From Camarhynchus parvulus (lineage: Eukaryota > Chordata > Aves > Passeriformes > Thraupidae): 64,000 nucleotides of DNA. Shown piece after piece: positions 11,791-24,274 of this stretch (its first letter is position 1; the number at the start of each line of letters is the position of its first letter). The notes beneath the pieces were generated by a model. The model worked only from the letters and a program-made list of their open reading frames with translations, did no database searches and was not told the origin of the DNA. The translations under genes and the position numbers were made by a program. The DNA lies in assembly GCF_901933205.1 (NCBI RefSeq), contig NC_044572.1:64396465-64460464 (forward strand). Reading direction: 5' to 3'.

Positions 11791-14759
11791 TCACCCTCCT
11801 GCTACCAACACCCTCCTAAAGATGCAGAGACTGGGGTTCCCTTCTCTAAAGGTGACTTTCCCTTTGTGGGTATGTGGCCATCTACCAACCCCCCAGGATT
11901 GGAAGCCAGACCTCCCTGGCTTACCAGTTCTAGTCTGTAGTCCCCAGTTCTAAAGACAAATTAAATTAAAGGAAACATTTTAAGTCAAGATAATTTCCTT
12001 ATCCACTTAAGAATAAGGCAGGTCTGTCCTCTATCCAATTAATATAATGCAGCCATTAAGGCCTAGCTCAGTATATATAAAAACAGTATTTTGTCTGTTT
12101 ATTAGTAGGCTTTAGCTTGTCATAGACTGTAGAAAAAAGTGCAATGAAGTAATTTTGGAGACTTGAAAAAAAACAATTCAGACAATCCCATGGGTCCTTG
12201 GTCTTGCACTCCAAATTCTTCAGTTGTAAGGCCATTTTCTAATTCAGAACAACTTCCTTAGAGGCCATTCTTTCACTCCTTTCTGCAAGAGGGCACAAGC
12301 ATCCTGCATGTTTAATTGCAAGCATACAATGTTATCTGCTCCTTCTCTCTTATGTAAGTTTGCAGGAATGCTGAGAGACTTTCCGGGCTCTGAGAGGTTA
12401 GGGGTTGGAATCAGGTCCCTTGTATATCACTGCATGGACTTTTTGGGACGTGGAGTTATTGCAATTAAGATACTGGCCGGATGTGTGGGCTAAAGAGCCC
12501 GACTGATATCACAGGCATTTATTGATACTGCAACTTCTGAGGAAGAAATCTGGGGAATTGTTGTTCTTCATGTTTTCCTCTGCAAGCAAGCAAACCATAT
12601 GGATTTATCAGAAACACACAATGCTTTATCTAGCACAAGAGAAAAAAAGAATAGTGTTTATTTTACTGTGGAGGAATGTTCTCTTTCAGTTTGGAGAGCC
12701 AGTTGCCTGAGCTGGCACTGTGTACCTTTTGGCCTTCAGCAGGAGTATTGCTCTGGTTTAATTCAGTGCTATCTTTAACCTGATTACTATTTACTATTTG
12801 TGTTGTGATAATATTTCCAAGCTGCAGTCGAGGAGAAGGGCTTCATTGTGTTAGGTGCTGTACAAACACACAACTGAAAGATAACTCTTGCCTTCAACCA
12901 TGCAACTAAGCAACTCCTAAGCTGAGTGCTGGCACACAGGGAGGAAAACATCAGCAGCAGGCTGGGCTCAGGGCTTGGGCTTGCTTCTCTTTCCCAACTG
13001 TGCAATCTCAAGTAATTGGCTTTCCCCCATCTCATTTAACTTGTGCACTGCTGTACAGAAAGCCCAGCTGAAGGACAGTGAAGGATGGTGGGAAGAGCTT
13101 CCTATCTCCCATTTCTATCCTCTTGTGGCACCTGATTTTAAGCAGATCATCTGCCTTCTCCATGTGCCAGTGGGCACACAGGAAGGAAATGGTGAAAAAC
13201 CTGAAAATTAAAGCAGTGCCCTGTCTGACAGTCACTTTGCAAAGTGTTAAGAAGACATTTCTGTAACATGAAAAATCCTTTCCCAGAAATCTTACCAGAG
13301 TCCTAAGAACATTTTGTTTGGCAACAATAGAGTAGCCTCCTGCTCCAACAATGTTTTGGGCCCTTTCTTACTGGTAAAGGGCAGCATTCAAAAGGCCATT
13401 AGTGTTTGGTTTAGTCTCACCATTTACCTCATCAAAGCCTGAGGTCTCAGTGGTCTTGCAGGATGGAGCTTTTTGCCAGAAGAGGTTTGGCTGGGTCAAT
13501 GTCCACCTCTCTGGGTCTGGCAGGAGGAATCCAAGTCTTCCCTCCAAGATGTTGATTGCATGACCACCCTCAAGAAATGGACTTTGAGTGAGGCCAGAGG
13601 TGTGGTAAAAGTGTTACTTTCTCCTGTGCATTGGAATGAGTCATGGCTCCATAAAGCCATTTTCATTTTCCAGTGCATGAACTTAAATTCCAGGAGTGAA
13701 CAACCATGCTCAATGTGGGTTTCAGGCAAGCCAGGGGAGGGCAAAGGAGAAGGAAGAAGGCAGAAATACTCTTTTCCAGCACTGGATTTATTTTCCAGAT
13801 TTTATGTTAACACCCTCTCTCTCTCTCAGCAATATTTCAACTCTGTCTGTATTTTGATATTCCTCAAGCAGAAATTTGCTGAGTTATCCCCAGCTGCACA
13901 GCAAGGATGTGCATTAGATGGTGCTGCCAAGGAAATAGGAGTGAAATAACAAATGAGGGAGAGCACAGTTCTGTGGGCTCTCCAAAGGGAGTTTGGACTC
14001 TCATTAAAATGCAGCAGCACCTTGCACTTAAACTATTTGCCTGTCTTATGCTAAAACCTACTACTGCAAATATCCTTACAAACAATCCTGTGGGAAAAAA
14101 AGAGAGTTTTGTGACTTAGTTCCTTTGATAACTAAAAAAAAAAAAATCTGTAATGTAGCACATGAAGTCCATCTTCACAGGGGCTGCAGGCACAGCCCAC
14201 ACGACTACTACATGTAAAACTCAAGAAGGACTCTGTAAGAGCTTCTTTCTCGAGAAAGAAAGAGAAATAGCTGTAAAGCTATTTCTGTTGTTTAGGGGAA
14301 TATGTCAAAGTGACGCCAGTTCTGGAAGACGAGGTGACAAACCAGCAATTAACGTTTGCCTTTTCACTTACATTAATGTCATTTAAGAACAGAATACATA
14401 CAGTAGACAGGATAATTCTATAATTTCTTTATATAGACCCTAATAAATTGTATTCAAGGCTGTGTCTGTGTTTTCTCAAAGCCCCATTGGTCTCCCAGTT
14501 CCTGCATGTCTCTTCAACTCCCTGCTGGCTTTATCTCTGGATTGTAAGCTCTCTTGCCAGAACTGGGTGTAGGATAGAGAGGTCTTTCTTTTGTACTTCT
14601 GAAGTGGATAGCATGTTTTTAACAGTATTCTAATCTTAATATATATATATAATAATGAAAATAATTGTCTCCTAATAGGACTTTCATAAATAGCTAGTGG
14701 CACACTGCCCTTATTGTAGAAAAGTATGTCCTTGTAGATAAGAAATGTCAATTAAAATG

Positions 14760-15120
14760 TAACCTTTGTGGAGGACAGTTTTATATGCAAATTTAAAAAA
14801 ATATAATCAGTACATTTTTGGGTTTTGTTGTTTCGGTGTTTTTTTCTGCACAGACATAATTGATAAAGGAAAAGTAATGTGCAGGAAGCTGAACCAGCAT
14901 TTTGTATCAGCACAGTAAATAACATCATGATGACTATGTTATCTTATCACAGTGGTGCATAGTTTTGCATGCAAATGTTACCTCAAATAGAGTCAACTGC
15001 CTGCAATAAAGAGCATATATTGTAGGAAATGCAAGAATAATTTCATATTATTTTGTTACTATGATTGATTTTCAAAAGAGCATCATAGATTTGCACAGAT
15101 CTAATGGACAGCTTATTCCT
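14760..15120. promoter_or_regulatory. Candidate enhancer: AT-rich block with two POU octamers
   Basis: Perfect octamers ATGCAAAT lie at 14785-14792 and 14969-14976. The second sits inside a 12-bp perfect palindrome, TTTGCATGCAAA (14964-14975), which is a symmetrical octamer-type arrangement. The surrounding 350 bp is AT-rich with no repeat signature and no long frame, which is typical of conserved non-coding elements. The call is inference from motifs. Confidence 0.3.
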
Positions 15121-18100
15121 TGCTGCTTATATATTGGATGTCACACAAGGCTTTCTAAAATATGCCAGGGAACATGGGCTGAATGAGATGTAGACACAGT
15201 CACACACTTCCTCATGCCAATGTCACGGGCCAGTAACAGAGGGCAAGAGGGAGCTCTTGCAGCTGACCTGGTGACATACTTCACAGCTGGATAGCTTTAC
15301 AATAATTTGATTTCTGGGCCAGCCAGGGAAACACCTTACTAAGATTGCCACTGTCTTGGGCACTCTGGGAAATTAAACTCTGAATCTATATAGACACAGG
15401 AGAACAGAACTGAAAATTATTTTCACTTTAAACTCTAAAAGAAGTAGTATTTGCTCTTAATGTAATCTAAAAAACTCTATAATTGAATAGCTTGTGTGGT
15501 AAGAGCATGATAGTGTGGCTGAAAATGAATCCTCTATTTGTATTGGCCATATACAAGTAAAATGCTTAAAGCAAGGAAAATTTTGCTCTTCCCATCACAA
15601 TGCCATTTAAAAAAAATACTTTAAACTCCTTCATTTATCAGAACTTCTGCCTGAGATGTGCTGCTTTTCCCCTTTCTGAATTCCTGACACAATATAAATC
15701 AAACAAATTCAAGATAGCAAAGCCGGGAAAATCATTATAATCGCAAAACCATCAAAAAGGTCAACCAGAAGGAGAACAACAATAGGATTCTGGTAACTGT
15801 TTGGGAAGAAACTATTCTTGCTGCAGTGAAACTCACTGTTTTCATAACAACAAATTAAATACCAAGGTAATTCCCTGGAGCCTTCAGGAGCATGGATGTG
15901 TGGCAGCAGCAGCAGCCACTCCAGCACAATGCAGAGTGTCATTAGGAGAACCCGCTGGCTGCTGGGCCATTGGGGCAGCTCCATGGTGTTTGAAGTTACA
16001 CTGGAGTCCAGCCTACCTTTTCAAAGCTCTGCATTGTTACTCTTCCTCCCATTCCTGTCCATTTCCCTATTCTCCTCTCTTCCTGTCCCCTGTCAGGCAG
16101 ACGTGTTTTGGAATTCATTCATAGTACGAAGAGCTGAGTGTTGTTAGACTGGTGCAGGTGGCTGGTGTGCTGGCTTCAGTAGTTGGAAATGAGGAAGTTA
16201 CAGCTGCACCTCTTTATCAAGATTTTATTTGCTTCTTGTTGCCTTATAAGTACCCTAAAATGTGTAACTGGACAAGTGTAGGCTGTTCGATTACACTCAA
16301 AGAGCACAGGAGACAGGTCAGCAAGGTAAGTGTGCTGCAAACATCCATTCTGAAAAAGAGTGGCATTTGTATTTGCTTTGTTCAGCCTTGGAGAATGAAA
16401 AATCAAGACTGGCCTTTCTGAGAATCCTATTACTCATCTACAAAATGTGATGTTCTATATATCAAAACATTTCACTGATGGTTGCCAAGGAACTGCAGGT
16501 ATCAAAGCAAATTTCTTAGCTTAGATTTTCCTGACTAGTGTGCAAAAATGATTATAATTTATCAATTATGGGTGAATAGAAGTGTTTACATTACTATGTC
16601 TGTCCTTGTCTGAGCAACAGGCAGAAACATAATTTATAAACAGCCAGAGTGAAACAAAAAGAAAAATCACATTTACAAAAAAAACCCCTCAATTAAATGT
16701 CAGGTAAAGAGCATGCTGCAGCAATGCAATCATTGGGATGCTTGATCCCTGCCAACTGACAGGTTTAAAATAACCATTCTTATGCAATGAACAGCTATAG
16801 AAGTTTCACTGGGTAATAAATACCCATGTGACAACAATAGTCAACTTTATCCTCCAAACCTGTTCACCACATAGCCTGAGGCTTGGTTTGTCAGGTCTAA
16901 AATATGTTTGCTGGGTTGATTCATGGCATTTTCGGGTAAATTCCTGCTGCCTTACCTTGCAGACCAGGCCCGGTATCTCCAGTCCTTTCACTGAGGCACC
17001 TGGCTGATGTAACTTCATGATTTCATGAGATTCAGGACACAGTGAAATGAAGAGTCAGGGAGGTGGTAAGGGGGAAGTTGTTCCTCCTTCTTCTCTGGAC
17101 TCATTGGTTTCTTTCTTTCTCGCTTTTCCATACTGTAATCTCCGGCTGACTGCCCTTGTCCTGGAGTCAGGCACTGCTGGGGCATCCTGACCCACAGTTA
17201 ACTATTCTGCAAATGAAAATAAATGGAATTGAGGGGAATTTTATAAAGATCCTTGTCTTCAAAATAAATGTCACACCAACATCAAAATTAGGAATCAAGA
17301 ACCCCAAAAGAAGATCTGGATTTCCCTAGGGATATCAAGTGATGTATCAAATGCATAAATAATTGTTCAGTGAATTTACTGTTAATAACACTTTCTACTT
17401 CAAACTGGATTTGAAAAGTGGCGGTAAAAAAACTAGTATTAAATTTCCTATCAATGCTTTGCCATTGGAGACCACTATCATGGTCCAACCATAATTTTCT
17501 GAGACTGCATATTTTATTCCTTTTAGTACAAAGAGAAAATGTTGCAGACTTAAATATCTGTCAGATTCAAGGATGCCTGTTCTGACTCCACGTGTGTCCT
17601 ATTTTGTAGCATAGCCTCTAAAATCCACTTTAGAACAGTTCTCTTTTTTCTCATGATCCTTTCAGCTACAATTTCAAACAGAAATAAGCATGAGGCAAGA
17701 CTTCACTCAGTTTCAGAAAGGAGAGCTGTGAATAGCTGATTATTGAGTTCTCTGGACATGTGCATGCTTCAAATGGCACACACTGGATATTACTTCACTT
17801 GACATGAAATTGTAGGGTGGGAAAGGCTGGTGAGAATGTCACTGAGATATCGAATGCATTCACTGAAGAAACTGAAAAAACTGCTGGGAGCCTTTAGCTG
17901 CATTTTGGTTGCCTAGAATGCAATATAATGAAAGCAGTATTCCTGTTCATGAAGCAGCTTCTTCCCTTACATTTGCTAAATTCCTACCAGGAGAAAGTTT
18001 TCTTGGAATGGTGAGGATATAAACAATGAACCAGAGATGCAAACAAGTAGGTATTCTGTGATTTCAACAGTAATGCGGATGAAAACAATCCACAGACCAA

Positions 18101-19650
18101 TATCTTTACATAAATGAGATGTTAGCCTTTTGGTGCAAGGTATCTTAATTTTTCTGAAGTTCTAACGCGTACATTTGCAGAGGTCTGCTTGCCAGTGGCC
18201 AGGTCTACATAGTTACAAAAGAATAGTTTTATTTAAAAGGAAAAACAAGTTTGTTCTCTCCAGGAAAACATCCTCCTCCACTTCCAGGGATTTACAACAC
18301 ATTAAGGAGACCATAATCACCAGAACTCTGTTAAAAACATTTGTCTGAAGTTACAGTAGGATGCATAACGGGACGGAGAGAAGTTTCTAATTCAGTCTGA
18401 TCCAGATAGGGGTAGCAGAGGAAAGCAAACCAAATCTGTTCTTGTTTTCATTATTGATAAAGTGCTCTGAAACTCACCTCACCATGATTGTCAAACGAAA
18501 TCTGTAGAAAAGACCCCGTGTGAAAATGGAGGGTTGAAAGTCTAGCCCTGTTGAATGCAACCACAAGATTACAACAGGATTTTCTTTTGTCCTTTGTCTT
18601 TGCATATTATGTAGGATGTTGTTAATTCATCTTTCAAATGTTCCTTTATGGAAAACATTTACACCTGATACTAGTTTTGCTTTGTGGAAGTGAAATGCTA
18701 AACTTAGAATCACCATTTAATCATATGTTTCCTGTGCATTCCACCTGAGCACTGTTGAGGCAAGCTTTCCTTCTAATTACAGAGGTGAGCTGAAGAACCA
18801 GTGATTAAAATAAGATCAGCTTTTCCTTAAATACCGTTGTACTTCAGGAGAGTGATCAAAGTCAGTGGTTGCTTTCAGAGATATGCTAATTTACAGCACA
18901 CAAACTTCTTAAATGAAGAAGAGTGGCCCTCTTTTTCTTGCTTAGATTTAGGAAAAAAAGAAAAACCCAAACCAAACAGTTCAGTGTACTGAGCAACCCT
19001 TCTATTAAAAACCCTCTGTCTTCCTTTCAGGTTAACAGGGGACTCAGCCTGAATAAGGCTAAAGATTTTGCCAAAAGGCCTCAGGGAAGATCGTGTTCTG
19101 TCTATAATTTTGTTGTCACAATAACACCCATTGCTTTTTTATTTTCTTTTAATTTGCTTTTTATAAAAGAGAAGGAGATTTTTGTGGCATTCTCAGTTAG
19201 TGCTTGCAAAGCATTTTTAGATCCATGGTGCAGTAATGTGTGACATCCATGTATACATGGTGCATATGCGCAGCTACATATAAGTGTTACACATAATTAT
19301 TTGTGTTTCCTCCCTGTTCCTGATGCCTTCTGAAGCATGATTACAGCATCTGAAACCAAAACCAAACCCAGAATAATTTGTCAGATTTACAAAGGGTTCT
19401 AGTAACTCTCTGATAAGAGTTATGTGTCATCTAGAAGTCTGAATGAAGCACAAAGTCCAATTTCTCCTCAGGACACCTGGGCAAGCTGATGCCTGGGAAG
19501 GAGAGGAGTGCACAGCTTATCCTGCTGTGGGCTCTGCTCTGTGTGAATGCTGGAACTGCATCAAAAAAGGCTCCCTCTAAGTATGTCAAACACTCTTGTG
19601 GTAACAGTGGGAAACGGCCACTCGTGAGATATCTTGTTCTTTATCTGGGA

Positions 19651-19682
19651 ACAGGTATATCTCTGTACAGGCATATCTCTGT
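19651..19682. repeat. 16-bp tandem duplication, two copies, one mismatch
   Basis: ACAGGTATATCTCTGT at 19651-19666 is followed at once by ACAGGCATATCTCTGT at 19667-19682. The near-identity suggests a fairly recent slippage or duplication. Confidence 0.85.
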
Positions 19683-22600
19683 GTCTGCAGGACCAGTCAC
19701 ACTAACCTACAGGGGAGCTTTGCTGTGTGCCAACTTGAGCACATTTCCACCATAACTGCAAGAGAGGGCAGCAAAGCCCTCCTCCAAAGCACAATGCTGA
19801 CAGAAAAGCAGCTTGTTAAAATATCTGTTAAGCTGTGAGGTATTTAGGCTTCTGATTAAATGTAAAAATATTCAGGGCATATCTGCTCTGTAGGCCACAG
19901 AAGCAGGGTGTCACCAGTTGTTTTTCTTTGGTAATAAGTGATCCTATTGATGACTATTTGGAGGTATCCTGCCATTTAAAATCACAGTGCCCAACAATTG
20001 TGTTCAGATCTGAAACAGACTGTTTTAGCTATCCAAAACAAACGGGTGGATAGGGGCTTGAACCATTTCTTGTGGCCAGGACACTCTGAACTCACTTTGA
20101 CTCAGTACAGGTGTTGAAATCACTACAGGATTATCCCTGGAGGTGGGTAATCCTTTAAAGGTTCAGAGCTTTGGGTTAGATAAAAATCTAAACATTTGGA
20201 TGTTTATCTGAAACCTTATCTCAGTCATCTAAGCTCCTGGAGGCTGAACACCCATCAGTTGCAGATCTATAAGTAAAAAAGTAGTAGGGTCTCTTGTTTC
20301 CACAGACTTATAGCCTGATCCTGACATCTCTGAATAAACAAAACCTCACATTGATATCAATTTGCCTTTGAGCTGGGGTATTGGGAATGGGAAGTTCCCT
20401 TCAGCTAAAAGTGGTCACAAACATTATCTGATGGGGGTAGAGGAGGAAGTTTTGGTCACAAAATATAGGATTTTTTTTTTTTTTCTCATGAAAGCCACTC
20501 ATAGCAATTTTTTTTCCACTGAAAATCTGTACACTTGAAAATTGTTAAAAAAGCTTTGGCAATTTTCCTTTATTTTCTCCCTCCCCGAAAAAAAATCTTT
20601 ATAATGAAAATAATGAAGGATTTTCAGTCCCTCCTGGCATTTTGACTAAGGTCACCTTAACTGAGGCTGCGTGCTGTGGTGCCTCACAAGAAGCATAAGA
20701 AAGATGGTGAGTGTGAAACATGGACGCTGCAGTTCACAACAGTGGGTTACGTCAGTGCAGAGATATTTTGCTTCTCTGCTACAGTACCTCAGATTTTTCC
20801 ATTTTGCACCAAATGTTTTGCTCCTTTCTGTCATTTCAATCAACAAAACAATTGCGCTAGGCGGAGAAAAATTAACTTATGTCTATTGAAATGTGTGAGA
20901 GTATATTTCTGAAGAGGGGGGAGGGTAAGGGAAGAGTTTGAGTAATTACTCCTATCCTTTGCTGGCATTCCCATGTTATTTTGTTGTGCCATGCATCTCA
21001 GGCTGTATCAGAGGTATATGTGTGAAGAAACTGGACACATCCTGGATATTAAGTGTGCCCAGACCCATTTCACAGAGTTAAGACCATTGCTTTCTCCTCA
21101 AGGCTTGCTGAAACCAGCAGCGCTGCTAGCTCCCAGTTCCCACTACTACATGGAAAGAAAAGCTGCTGAAAGAAGGGAAGAAAGGAGAAAGGAGAGGAAA
21201 TTCATCAGGTGAGACAGCGGCTGGAAACATGGTAGATACAGGTCCAGTTTTCTACTCCAACACAACTTCTCTCCTTCACCTTAGAGGACTCCTTTTGTCT
21301 GTGTTTTCTCTGTTGACTATAGAGGCTAACACATCTATCTTAAGGGGAATTTCAAAGATAAACATTAAAAAACCCCACAAAATCACTCAGTTTAACAGAG
21401 TAATAGGAGCTACAGGTGCTCAGGAAACAGACAAGAAACTGGACTGCACTTCTTTTTGGCAAACACAGGCACTTTATCAAGGTCTGGCCCACTTGTCTAT
21501 GCTGCTGTTCTTAAACTGAGTATTTTCCATGTCCCTTACACATTAGTATAATAGAGAATTAACATTGTTTTCCAGTATTTTAGTGGCTGGGAAGAGAATT
21601 CAAATGCTTCCCCTTTCCTTTTCCTACTGATATGCCAGTTACAGTCCCAAGTTCACAAGGGCAATTCTGCTCATTCCTGTACTTTCGGAACCATGTGTAT
21701 AGCTGCCACACCACTTTTGTAACAACAATCTTGCTTTGGGAATTAAAAAAAATGCACTTATTTGTTTGTTTTGGGATTACAGTAGGGTGACAAGGTTAAT
21801 GATCTTTAATTAGAAAGATGTTAGTATGACTCTTTGATACAGCAATTTCAAGTTGATGTCTAGAGACAAAGTGATATTCAGAGTTTCACAGAATAACCAT
21901 TTTCTCCTGTCCAGGGCACAGTTGTCTCTTTTTGGCAGTGAAAAGAGCTTGCATGAAAAGGGAGGGAATGATTTACTTTGTATTATTACATTCTGTGGCT
22001 CAAGAGAACCATAATTCCACTTCTGTTGAAAAAAACTATCTTCATTCTCCTGGCATTTTTCAAGCATCATTGTGCTTTGATAACTTATTCTCTGTCAAGC
22101 TTCCCTATTTAAGCAATACACTTGTTTTCCCTGGTTAACTACTTTTTATATGTACAGATGTTATTTCTCATCAATGTTTTATGCTTCAAATAAAAATGCT
22201 AATCTGGTTCAAGCAGAAAGACACAACTTCCTTTTTTTTTTTTTTCCTGGGTGGCTGTGCTGTCACCAAGATGATTTCAAGTAGGTCAGTAAAATATTTT
22301 ATTTTATAAAACGTATTTCCTTCTCAGTTCTGTTGATTCTGAGCATTGCTCTGAAAATCCTACCCCTTGCAGAGGCTACCCAGAAATCAGGGCCTTTTTT
22401 TCAGAGTTGCAGAGGAGAGTTTTTTTGCAGGGGGTGGAGAGGGGAAAGGAATGACATAAGAGAAAATGCATCTCAGTCACTCATGAATCCAAGGCAATCT
22501 GCCCACCTGCTCCTTAGCGTGCCCTGGGTTCTCCCAGCAGTGCTGGTGTGCATTGCAGGAGTGGGAGAGGGCTGGGGAGCGAGCACCACCCCTCAGAGGC

Positions 22601-23034
22601 ACGCATTCCACAACTGCAAACACATCTGGGCTCCCCCTCTCGCTTCATTCCCTCGCCCACATCGCTCTGGGGGAAATTCTTGCAGGATGCTTCCTGTTTT
22701 TCACTTAATCCTCTCTCATCTTTAAATTCTATTAAACTGGGCACTATGAAAACTTCTAATGATTTGTTAATTGAGAATTTTTTTCATGGAACTACTTGAT
22801 ACTTGCAGCAAGCATTTTCTAGCCTTGTCAACACCTGAATTTTTTGGCTGAGGTCTCTCAGCACGGTGGTAAGCACTGCTAGGTCTTGCCCACCTTATGC
22901 ATCACCACAGAAGCACTGACTCAGTTCCAGGCAGGTTTTAGCCTCCCAGACCTGTAAAAGTCAGTTGCACTTGTCTCAGTGAAGGTGTCATTTGAAGCTT
23001 ACAGTCACCTGCCACCCAGCAAGGAGCATGTACC

Positions 23035-23403
23035 TTGTTACTCTGCCCAGCTCTGAGGCCCCCAGCACAAGAAGGACTGGATCTGCTGGAACAAGCCCAT
23101 GGGAGGGCCACAAAGATGCTGAGAGGCCTGGAGCATCTCTACTACAAAGACAGACTGAGAGAGCTGGCATTGTACTAGAGGTTCAGTTTAGATGAGGTAT
23201 TCAAACAATTCTTTACTTGGAGGATGGTGATGCACTGGCACAGGCTGCCCAGAGAAGCTGCAGATTCCCCATTCCTGGAAGTTAAAGGCCAGGTTAGATA
23301 GAGCCCTGAGCAACCTGATCTAGTGTAAGGTGTCCCTGCCTGTGGCAGGGGGGGTTGGAATCTATGAGGTCCCTTCTAGCCCAAATCATTCTATCATTCT
23401 ATG
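23035..23403 (+). mobile_element. CR1 LINE 3' fragment, internally deleted
   Basis: This is the clearest transposable element here. It begins with the CR1 3' coding-end sequence (CAGCTCTGAGGCCCCCAGCA, near 23048), then the region of GGAGGGCCAC AAAGATGCTG and GACTGAGAGAGCTGGC. A deletion removes the middle, and 'GGCACAGGCTGCCCAGAGAA' near 23237 resumes the consensus. It ends with the 3' untranslated stretch GGCAGGGGGGGTTGGAAT and two degenerate ATTCTATG tail units at 23386-23403. It is a dead, 5'-truncated copy, which is the usual state of CR1 in birds. The subfamily is not assigned. Confidence 0.9.
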
Positions 23404-24225
23404 GGTAAAAACTGGTTACTCTAGAAGAACAATTCACTAGTAGACAGGTATTGCTCTGAAATTGTGTGCTGAGCCCTGAGGTAAGGTTTTGTGTTCATTT
23501 CATGTTTTTCTTGAGTTTTTGCAGGAGATATCTAGAGAGCAAACTGTGTAAAAATCTATATAAACCCAGTATGTTCCCAGAAAACACTGGGGGTACAAAT
23601 CACTGTGCCTCAATTTGCTATGGCAGCTTGCACATACACCTTTCACATTCCATGTACAAGCAATACAAATGAAAACTGGAAATGCCAAACGTTTGCAGTG
23701 GCTGCCTTCCACAAACAATACTACCAACTCAGACACTTCCTAGAGATTATTTAAAGATGACATATTTTCCAGTTAACTCAAAAAGAAAGCAACGGCAATT
23801 AAATGTCCTGGCTGTAGATATTTCCCTGACAAGATGTAGTAAGAATTGCTCAGCCATATGCCACAGCAACAAACAGCTTTCTGAGCTACAATCGACCCCA
23901 CCTGATAGAAATTCAGATGACCCAGGTATTAAGCAGAGTATTGGCCATCATATCAGAAGTGGTCGAAGATGTACTGCACTCCTAACTTTAGCAGCAAACT
24001 GCCTGGGACATCATTGGTGTATTTAAATGGAACTTGTTTCTGTGGTCCAAGAGGGAGAAAAAACACTTCATGCCTTTGTGGTGAATGAAGAGTAGGTAAA
24101 AGGTGCATTCCCAGGTAGGAAACACATCAAACAGAAGACACTGTAGAGAAAACTGAAAGCGCAGGGGGCAAGTGGACAGAACAGAGAGTCAGGGCCAGTA
24201 ACAGGGAGCTGCCAGTCCGTGTATA

Positions 24226-24228
<3 letters not shown>

Positions 24229-24270
<42 letters not shown>
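24229..24270. repeat. (AT)21 microsatellite
   Basis: Forty-two bases of uninterrupted AT dinucleotide, flanked by imperfect GTATATGC on the left and GTATACGTAC on the right. It is long enough to be length-polymorphic and to extrude as a cruciform. Confidence 0.97.

Positions 24271-24274
<4 letters not shown>

Larger units (their letters stand above)
11791..23034. other. Unique non-coding sequence, no gene recognised
   Basis: No gene is recognised over about 11 kb. The longest frame (plus, 13473-13949, 158 codons) has no domain and no convincing start or splice context. AT-rich sequence at 12000-12130, with a TATATAA string at 12073-12079, has an enhancer-like texture. Simple tracts are a short (CT)n at 13814-13828, A13 at 14134-14146, T14 at 20471-20484 and T14 at 22232-22245. 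A consensus donor AAG|GTAAGT at 16323-16331 has no convincing partner exon. Confidence 0.55.

Noticed and set aside
13473..13949. Longest open frame in the window, plus strand, 158 codons
   Set aside because: No recognisable domain, patchy low-complexity composition, no promoter or splice context. One 158-codon frame in 64 kb on two strands is not surprising by chance.
16251..16325. Possible 75-bp exon ending at the perfect donor AAG|GTAAGT
   Set aside because: The acceptor is mediocre and the translated segment is unrecognisable. Several other isolated consensus donors (near 47519, 53412, 58543) show that such matches arise by chance here.
20653..20707. Lys/His-rich segment (PHKKHKKDG) ending at a GTGAGT donor
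   Set aside because: Too short, no acceptor upstream, and the downstream frame is chance-like. No family could be assigned.
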